Below, piece after piece: positions 59,701 to 64,000 of a stretch of 64,000 bases of DNA. The stretch's first letter is position 1; every line of letters starts with the position of its first letter. The notes beneath the pieces are model-generated. The model was not told the DNA's origin, did not search any database, and saw only the letters and a list, made by a program, of their open reading frames with translations. Source of the DNA: an uncultured Lachnospiraceae bacterium. Its GTDB lineage: Bacteria > Bacillota > Clostridia > Lachnospirales > Lachnospiraceae. The DNA is taken from contig CABUPO010000002.1 of assembly GCA_902493385.1 (NCBI GenBank), positions 1 to 64,000 on the forward strand, in the 5' to 3' direction. The position numbers were made by a program, and so were the translations under genes.

Positions 59701-59960
59701 ATAAGATGCAGGAGGGACGTCCTAATATCGTTGATGAGGTTATGAACGGTAATATCCAGCTCATTATTAATACGCCTGCTGCAAAAGAAGAAAAGCAGTT
59801 TGACGACAGCTATATACGTAAGACGGCGATTAAGGCTAAGGTGCCGTACTTTACAACAATGGCGGCAGCCAAGGCTACAGCAGAAGGAATATATACTGTT
59901 ATAAAAGAAGGCGAGATTGGAGTAATGTCGCTTCAAAATATACATGCTTCTATCAACTGA
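56742..59960 (+). CDS. carB: Carbamoyl-phosphate synthase large subunit
   Basis: A 1072-residue enzyme with two ATP-grasp halves that makes carbamoyl phosphate for pyrimidines and arginine. Seen: KVLIIGSGPIIIGQACEFDYSG, GLNLCSELA, PAYTMGGAGGG, ENIDPMGVHTGDS, then the repeated half with ILGGGPNRIGQGIEFDY, PSYVLGGRGMEVV and a C-terminal MGS-like allosteric domain (from about 935). Length is full. carA normally lies directly upstream; here a terminator and a flavin reductase do, so the small subunit must be elsewhere. GGGGGAT before the ATG serves as ribosome site. Confidence 0.96.
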   Translation: MGKREDIRKVLIIGSGPIIIGQACEFDYSGTQACKALRQLGYKIVLVNSNPATIMTDPGIADVTYIEPLNVTRLTQIIEKERPDAILPNLGGQSGLNLCSELAKEGVLDRYNVKVIGVQVDAIERGEDRIEFKKTMNKLGIEMARSEVAYSVEEALAIADKLGYPVVLRPAYTMGGAGGGLVYNVEELKTVCARGLQASLVGQVLVEESIIGWEELELEVVRDAKGNMITVCFIENIDPMGVHTGDSFCSAPMLTISEECQRRLQEQAYKIVEEVQVIGGTNVQFAHDPVTDRIIVIEINPRTSRSSALASKATGFPIALVSSMLAAGLTLDEIPCGVHGTLDKYVPGGDYIVIKFARWAFEKFKDSEDKLGTQMRAVGEVMSIGKNYKEALQKAIRSLEIGRYGLGFAKDFHEKSKEELLSMLIYPTSERQFIMYEALRKGASVEELHELTKIKKYFIEQMKELVEQEEQLLAMKGSIPEKDVMMMAKKNGFSDRYLAMLLDVPEEDIRHARTSYGITEAWEPVRVSGTNDSAYYYSTYNAPDNSNVSDKKKIMILGGGPNRIGQGIEFDYCCVHAAFALKELGFETIIVNCNPETVSTDYDTSDKLYFEPLTLEDVLSIYEKEKPVGVIAQFGGQTPLNLALDLKKNGVNILGTSPEVIDMAEDRDLFRGMMDKLGIPMPEAGMAVDVDEAVKVAEEIGYPVMVRPSYVLGGRGMEVVNDSESLKQYMAAAVGVTPDRPILIDRFLRHATECEADAIADGEHAYVPAVMEHIELAGVHSGDSACILPSKNIPEELVCTIKEYTRKIAQEMGVKGLMNMQYAIEDGKVYVLEANPRASRTVPLVSKVCNVQMVKLATQIMTSELTNSKSPIIDMEEAHPSYYGVKEAVFPFNMFQEVDPVLGPEMRSTGEVLGLSTNVGEAFFKAQEATQTRLPKEGTVLFSVSRKDKPEVVDIAKKFEECGFNIVATGSTYELLAANGINASRINKMQEGRPNIVDEVMNGNIQLIINTPAAKEEKQFDDSYIRKTAIKAKVPYFTTMAAAKATAEGIYTVIKEGEIGVMSLQNIHASIN

Positions 59961-60031
59961 CAGCTATTGGTATAATATGGTTTAACCTGGTACAGACCTC
60001 GGAGAATAAGTAATTTATGCGGGAGCAGTGT

Positions 60032-60751
60032 ATGAGAGAAGAGTTATCACGCACAGAGCTTTTAATAGGCAGTGACGCGCTTATACGGCTTAATAATGCA
60101 AGAGTTGCGGTATTTGGAATCGGAGGAGTCGGAGGATATGCAGTATCCGCGCTTGTACGCGGAGGTATCGGCTCCTTTGTACTTATAGATAACGATATAA
60201 TAAGTGCATCTAATATTAACAGGCAGATAATAGCTGCTGCAAGTACAATTGGAAGATACAAAACTGAAGTAATGAAAGAACGCATACTTGATATTAACCC
60301 AGCCGCATGTGTAGAGACTCATGAATGTTTTTTTCTCCCTGAAAACTCCGGTGGATTTGATTTTTCTCAATATGATTATGTAGTGGATGCGGTAGATACT
60401 GTTACTGCGAAGCTTGAGATAATAATGAAAGCAAAGGAAGCGGGAGTGCCAGTAATAAGCTCTATGGGTACAGGCAATAAGCTGGACGCGGGCGCATTTG
60501 TTGTCGATGATATATATAATACTTCAGTCTGTCCGCTTGCGAGGGTTATGAGAAGGGAACTGAAAAAAAGGGGAGTTACAGACCTTAAGGTAGTGTATTC
60601 AACAGAAAAAGCACGTACGTCTGTTAATCAGATTGGTTCAGAAAGGCCGGTTCCGGGCAGTATGTCATATGTACCGCCTGTGGCAGGACTTATGCTTGCG
60701 GGTGAAGTTATAAAAGATATTGCAGGACTGGGAGAATGTACTTATGAATGA
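60032..60751 (+). CDS. tcdA: tRNA threonylcarbamoyladenosine dehydratase (ThiF family)
   Basis: A 239-residue E1-like adenylating enzyme that cyclises t6A37 in tRNA. Seen: SRTELLIGSDAL N-terminus, FGIGGVGGYAV nucleotide loop (from 28), DNDIISASNINRQ, DAVDTVTAKL, and the C-terminal GSMSYVPPVAGLMLAGEVIKDI typical of TcdA/CsdL. ATG 60032 has GGGAG six bases upstream; ATG 60017 is further from its site. The 3' end overlaps the next gene by eight bases, and both modify tRNA. Confidence 0.9.
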   Translation: MREELSRTELLIGSDALIRLNNARVAVFGIGGVGGYAVSALVRGGIGSFVLIDNDIISASNINRQIIAAASTIGRYKTEVMKERILDINPAACVETHECFFLPENSGGFDFSQYDYVVDAVDTVTAKLEIIMKAKEAGVPVISSMGTGNKLDAGAFVVDDIYNTSVCPLARVMRRELKKRGVTDLKVVYSTEKARTSVNQIGSERPVPGSMSYVPPVAGLMLAGEVIKDIAGLGECTYE

Positions 60752-61574
60752 AATGACAGATGTTGAGAAGAGCATAGTCAAAAAATTTCATAAAGACATC
60801 TGGTGCAGGTTTACCAAAGCGGTAAGAGAGTATGAGCTTGTTAATGCGAATGACAGAATAGCCGTGTGCATATCTGGAGGGAAAGACTCAATGCTCATGG
60901 CAAAGCTGTTTCAGGAGCTTGTAAAGCATAATAAGGTTCCGTTTGAAACGGAGTTTCTGGTAATGGATCCTGGATATAACAAAGAGAACAGGCAGAAAAT
61001 ACATGATAATGCAGAGCTGCTGGGAGTGCCTGTAACTGTATTTGAGACCGATATCTTTGGTTCTGTATATCATGTTGAAAAATCACCGTGCTATTTGTGT
61101 GCGAGGATGAGAAGAGGGCATCTGTACAGTAAGGCAAGGGAGCTAGGCTGTAATAAGATTGCTCTCGGACATCATTACGACGACGTAATTGAGACGATAC
61201 TCATGGGAATGCTTTACGGAGCGCAGATACAGACTATGATGCCGAAGCTTCACAGCGTCAATTTCCCCGGAATGGAGCTTATAAGACCTATGTATCTTAT
61301 AAGAGAGGAAAGCATTATAGCATGGAGAGATTATAATAAGCTTGAATTTCTCCAGTGTGCATGCAGGTTTACAGAAGAATGCAGCAGCTGTGAGGATGAT
61401 AAAAGTATATCGAAAAGACAGGAGATAAAAGAGCTTATACGTAATTTAAGGGAAGTTAATCCGTTTATTGAAGGAAATATTTTTAAAAGTGTTGAGAATG
61501 TTAATCTCAGTACAATAATAGCTTATAAGGAGAATGGTGTTAAGCATCATTTCCTTGAAACATATAATAAATGA
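60744..61574 (+). CDS. TtcA-like tRNA 2-thiocytidine synthetase (PP-loop ATPase)
   Basis: A 276-residue PP-loop protein. SGGKDS (44-49) binds ATP; CYLC (Cys116, Cys119) and the later CACRFTEECSSC are cysteine pairs suited to hold an Fe-S cluster or persulfide, as in TtcA. GHHYDDVIET is the second family block. It would thiolate tRNA (s2C32 in TtcA), but relatives act on other bases. ATG 60744 lies inside the tcdA end with GGGAG upstream; the earlier in-frame ATG has no such site. Confidence 0.82.
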   Translation: MNEMTDVEKSIVKKFHKDIWCRFTKAVREYELVNANDRIAVCISGGKDSMLMAKLFQELVKHNKVPFETEFLVMDPGYNKENRQKIHDNAELLGVPVTVFETDIFGSVYHVEKSPCYLCARMRRGHLYSKARELGCNKIALGHHYDDVIETILMGMLYGAQIQTMMPKLHSVNFPGMELIRPMYLIREESIIAWRDYNKLEFLQCACRFTEECSSCEDDKSISKRQEIKELIRNLREVNPFIEGNIFKSVENVNLSTIIAYKENGVKHHFLETYNK

Positions 61575-61588
61575 AATGGGAGGATACT

Positions 61589-63376
61589 ATGAAAGAAATT
61601 GTATATTACACAAGAAAGCCGGTTGATTCTGTTCACTATGACGCAAGAATAGCATACAGTATGCATCTTGGAATTAAGAACGGAACTAAGTTTGAGGCGC
61701 TTAACCACAATTCGGGAGTGCTGTTTCCGCGTGCTACAGAGAATAAGGATGGTTCGCTCAATCCCAAATGCCTCAGAAATCCCTTTATAATTGAAAAGAA
61801 GGACAAAGACGGATTTTACGTTTTGGCAATCCGCACGGACGGTGAAGGCAATACTGATACGGAAAATGTCGGAAGCATTCTGTTTTGGGAAACAACGGAC
61901 TTTATTGAGTACAAGGAAGTTGGAATGGTAAGTGTTTCAAAAAGCGAGGTTGAAAGAGTTTACTGCGTGTATGACTGGCCTAAAACTGCATATACTCTTA
62001 TGTGGAGCATTGATAACGGTAAATGGTATATGATGTACATAGAAGATTTTCTTGCCGGTATGCAGATTAGAATGGAATCAGCATGTGAATGCCCTGAGTT
62101 CACTTATGTGGAAACTGATATTGAAGGGGCGGAAAACTGCGGTGTTATTTCTGTATCTGACGAAGTAGCCGACAGGCTGGTAAAGAAGCTTACAGTTGCG
62201 CGCCATATAGGCAATAAAGTGAGCGAAAGCATTAAAGTGTCATGCAGACAGGAGCTTGATGATGTTCGTGTGGAGGCGTTGTACAGCGACGGCACAAGCG
62301 CGTTAAAAAGAGTAGACTGGGATGTTTCCGGAATAGATTTTGAAAAGCCGGGAGAGTACGATATAAAAGGAAATATACATAAAGATCATTTTGAGTTTCC
62401 TGTAGCGTATAACAGAGCCGATCCGTGCATTGGCTTTTGGAATGGAAAATATTATTTTATAGCGACTAATGATGCCGATAACAATCATTCTTTATATGTG
62501 AGGGAAGCTGATTCGATTCCTGAGCTTGTAAACGCAGAGGAAAAACTTATACTTGATTCCGATATGTATGATTATGCAAAGGGGCTGTTATGGGCGCCTG
62601 AATTTCATGAAATAGAGGGAAGGCTGTATATATTCCTTGCTCTTACACCGGGAGAATTTTTCTGTGAAGAATCGTATATTATGGAGCTTTGTCCTGGCGG
62701 TAATCCTTCACATAAGGAAGACTGGTCTGCGCCAAAGAGGGTTGTAAGGAAGAACGGAAAAGACATTTGCGAGATGGGCAAAGAGATTACTCTTGATATG
62801 ACCTGTTTTAAATGGCAGGGCGACTATTATGTAGTTTGGTCGCAGAGGCAGTTCCTGCCTAAAGACCTTGGAGCATGGCTTTACATTGCAAAGCTTAATT
62901 CCAAAGAGCCATGGAGACTTCTTACTGAGCCGGTTGTATTATCAAAGCCTGATTACGGCTGGGCTAATAATCATACGTTTGTCGATGAAGGACCGTTTGC
63001 ACTTCTTTTAGAAGACAAGGTTGTGCTCACATTTTCAAGCGCGGCGGTGGACACCTCATATGTTGTAAGTATGCTTACAATAGAAAAAGGAAAAAATCCT
63101 CTTACCAGGAAAAACTGGAAAAAGAATAATTATCCTATACTTACGTCAAGAAGTGTTCCTGGAGAATTTGGTACGGGACATAATGCGTATGTTATTGACG
63201 AATACGGAGACGTGTGGAATACTTACCATGCAAGGCCGGGCGAGGATGGCGTAAGAAGCAGTGGAATAAGAAGAGTGCATTTTGATATAGATTCCATGCC
63301 TGTGCTTGATATGACAGAGGACATGGACGTTTCGCCGGAGTTTTCGGAGGTTTGTACCAGACTGATTGTAGAATAA
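61589..63376 (+). CDS. Cytoplasmic GH43-family glycoside hydrolase with internal Ig-like domain
   Basis: A 595-residue protein without a signal peptide. Residues ~1-195 form a beta-rich, propeller-like region, about 205-270 an Ig-like (Big_4-type) insert (VEALYSDGTSALKRVDWDVSGIDFEKPGEYDIKG), and ~272-595 a GH43 five-bladed propeller: RADPCIGFWNGKYYF with the candidate base Asp278, LLWAPEFHEI, and FVDEGPFAL with candidate acid Glu467. GH43 enzymes release arabinose or xylose. Location suggests action on imported oligosaccharides, fitting the GH8 enzyme at 27 kb. ATG 61589 follows GGGAGG; the ATG at 61571 overlaps the upstream stop. Confidence 0.82.
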   Translation: MKEIVYYTRKPVDSVHYDARIAYSMHLGIKNGTKFEALNHNSGVLFPRATENKDGSLNPKCLRNPFIIEKKDKDGFYVLAIRTDGEGNTDTENVGSILFWETTDFIEYKEVGMVSVSKSEVERVYCVYDWPKTAYTLMWSIDNGKWYMMYIEDFLAGMQIRMESACECPEFTYVETDIEGAENCGVISVSDEVADRLVKKLTVARHIGNKVSESIKVSCRQELDDVRVEALYSDGTSALKRVDWDVSGIDFEKPGEYDIKGNIHKDHFEFPVAYNRADPCIGFWNGKYYFIATNDADNNHSLYVREADSIPELVNAEEKLILDSDMYDYAKGLLWAPEFHEIEGRLYIFLALTPGEFFCEESYIMELCPGGNPSHKEDWSAPKRVVRKNGKDICEMGKEITLDMTCFKWQGDYYVVWSQRQFLPKDLGAWLYIAKLNSKEPWRLLTEPVVLSKPDYGWANNHTFVDEGPFALLLEDKVVLTFSSAAVDTSYVVSMLTIEKGKNPLTRKNWKKNNYPILTSRSVPGEFGTGHNAYVIDEYGDVWNTYHARPGEDGVRSSGIRRVHFDIDSMPVLDMTEDMDVSPEFSEVCTRLIVE

Positions 63377-63405
63377 GATTCACTTCATAACAGAAGGAGT
63401 ATATA

Positions 63406-64000
63406 TTGAATAAAATTAATTATTATGATGAGCTGATGGGATGCTTTAATTACGAAGGATTCAAAATAAAGGTAAAAGAGATTCTGTCTGGCAATCCGGA
63501 TAAGATATACCAGGTGTGCTATCTTGATATAAAGCAGTTCAAATTCGTTAATGATTTTTTCGGATATGAAAAAGGAGACAGCCTTTTGCGCCGCTGGTCG
63601 GAAGCCATATCCGAAGTAATGGATAAAGACGGCATTGTCGGACGTATTTCGCGCGACAATGTTGTTGTGTTCGCTTTGTTTGAGTCTGAAGAAGCGACAT
63701 ATAACAGTTTTCAATATATAGCTGACAGTATTGAAAATTACTTATATACTCCTGAAAGACAGTATAAGGTTGAGATGTGCGGCGGCGTATATGTGTTTAA
63801 CCCAAAGGAACGTAAGGAATCAGATATCAACCATCTGCTTGACTATGCGAATATTGCTCAGAAAAAGGCGAAGGCAATTTCAGGAAGCAGTATTTTGTTT
63901 TTTGATGATAAGCTTTGGGAGAATGAAGTGCGTACATCAAGAATAAGACATGGTGTCAGCGACGCTTTGTCTAACGGTGAGATAACCCCCTGGTTTCAGC
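63406..64000 (+). CDS. GGDEF-EAL protein, N-terminal part (cut by window end), GGDEF motif degenerate
   Basis: The frame is open from TTG 63406 to the window end (198 codons). AAGGAG (63395-63399) is six bases upstream. Residues ~10-170 read as a GGDEF domain (YLDIKQFKFVNDFFGYEKGDSLLRRW), but the active motif is SRDNV (82-86) instead of GGDEF: Asp84 stays, Glu is Asn and both glycines are lost. The last residues, RHGVSDALSNGEITPWFQ, are the start of an EAL domain. A c-di-GMP phosphodiesterase with a regulatory GGDEF is the likely role. There are no N-terminal membrane helices or sensor domain. Confidence 0.8.
   Translation, partial: MNKINYYDELMGCFNYEGFKIKVKEILSGNPDKIYQVCYLDIKQFKFVNDFFGYEKGDSLLRRWSEAISEVMDKDGIVGRISRDNVVVFALFESEEATYNSFQYIADSIENYLYTPERQYKVEMCGGVYVFNPKERKESDINHLLDYANIAQKKAKAISGSSILFFDDKLWENEVRTSRIRHGVSDALSNGEITPWFQ

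Overview
The window reads as a low-G+C Clostridia chromosome, most likely a Lachnospiraceae member of the Butyrivibrio/Lachnospira/Roseburia type. This is inferred from AT-rich codon use with many ATA and TAT codons, strong GGAGG ribosome binding sites, frequent TTG starts, the tig-clpP-clpX-lon-engB order, a DUF4364 gene beside malic enzyme, and cytoplasmic xylan/arabinan-type hydrolases. No rRNA, tRNA, CRISPR array, transposase or prophage was seen. Coding density is very high.

Layout. 1-2.4 kb: the end of pheT and a biotin-dependent decarboxylase/carboxylase alpha subunit closed by a clear terminator. 2.4-22.1 kb: a long plus-strand cell-surface locus. It holds an MBOAT O-acyltransferase with an SGNH-like partner, five CDP-glycerol glycerophosphotransferase paralogues (two fused to a GT2 glycosyltransferase), the TagG/TagH exporter pair, TagD, an LCP ligase, and a PglF/PglE/PglC-like set that probably makes and loads a 4-amino-trideoxy-hexose primer. 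Together these look like a complete wall-teichoic-acid-like pathway: precursor (TagD), primer (PglF-E-C), polymer (transferases), export (TagGH), attachment (LCP). 22.1-23.7 kb: a divergent nucleotidyltransferase-fold/PqqD-fold pair. 23.7-36.4 kb: housekeeping genes typA (minus), glmM, a GH8 exo-oligoxylanase, tig, clpP, clpX, lon, engB and a secreted Ig-like/NlpC-P60 wall hydrolase. 36.4-38.1 kb: DUF4364 regulator-like protein and malic enzyme, both minus.

38.1-40.1 kb is the only accessory-looking segment: a Fic protein, a YafQ-type toxin-antitoxin pair, an XRE regulator, a mini-ORF, hairpins and a gene fragment. It is bracketed by two copies of a 63-bp direct repeat (about 83% identical by eye) that carries the malic-enzyme promoter.

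40.1-54.1 kb: a second surface-glycan locus, rhamnose/6-deoxytalose type. It has rfbA, rfbC, rfbB, an ABC exporter (Wzm/Wzt-like), an SDR reductase/epimerase, three RgpF-family proteins, a pyruvyl-transferase-like protein, an acyltransferase and a WbiB-like dTDP-L-rhamnose 4-epimerase with a cysteine-rich insert. No ordinary rmlD is present. Two of the three RgpF proteins have lost their key motifs in opposite halves.

54.1-64 kb: a YdbS/YdbT-like membrane pair with bPH2 domains, a flavin reductase followed by a terminator, carB without carA, tcdA, a TtcA-like tRNA sulfurtransferase, a cytoplasmic GH43 enzyme, and the start of a GGDEF-EAL protein with a degenerate GGDEF motif cut by the window edge. 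All functional statements come from reading motifs and gene order; no database search was run.
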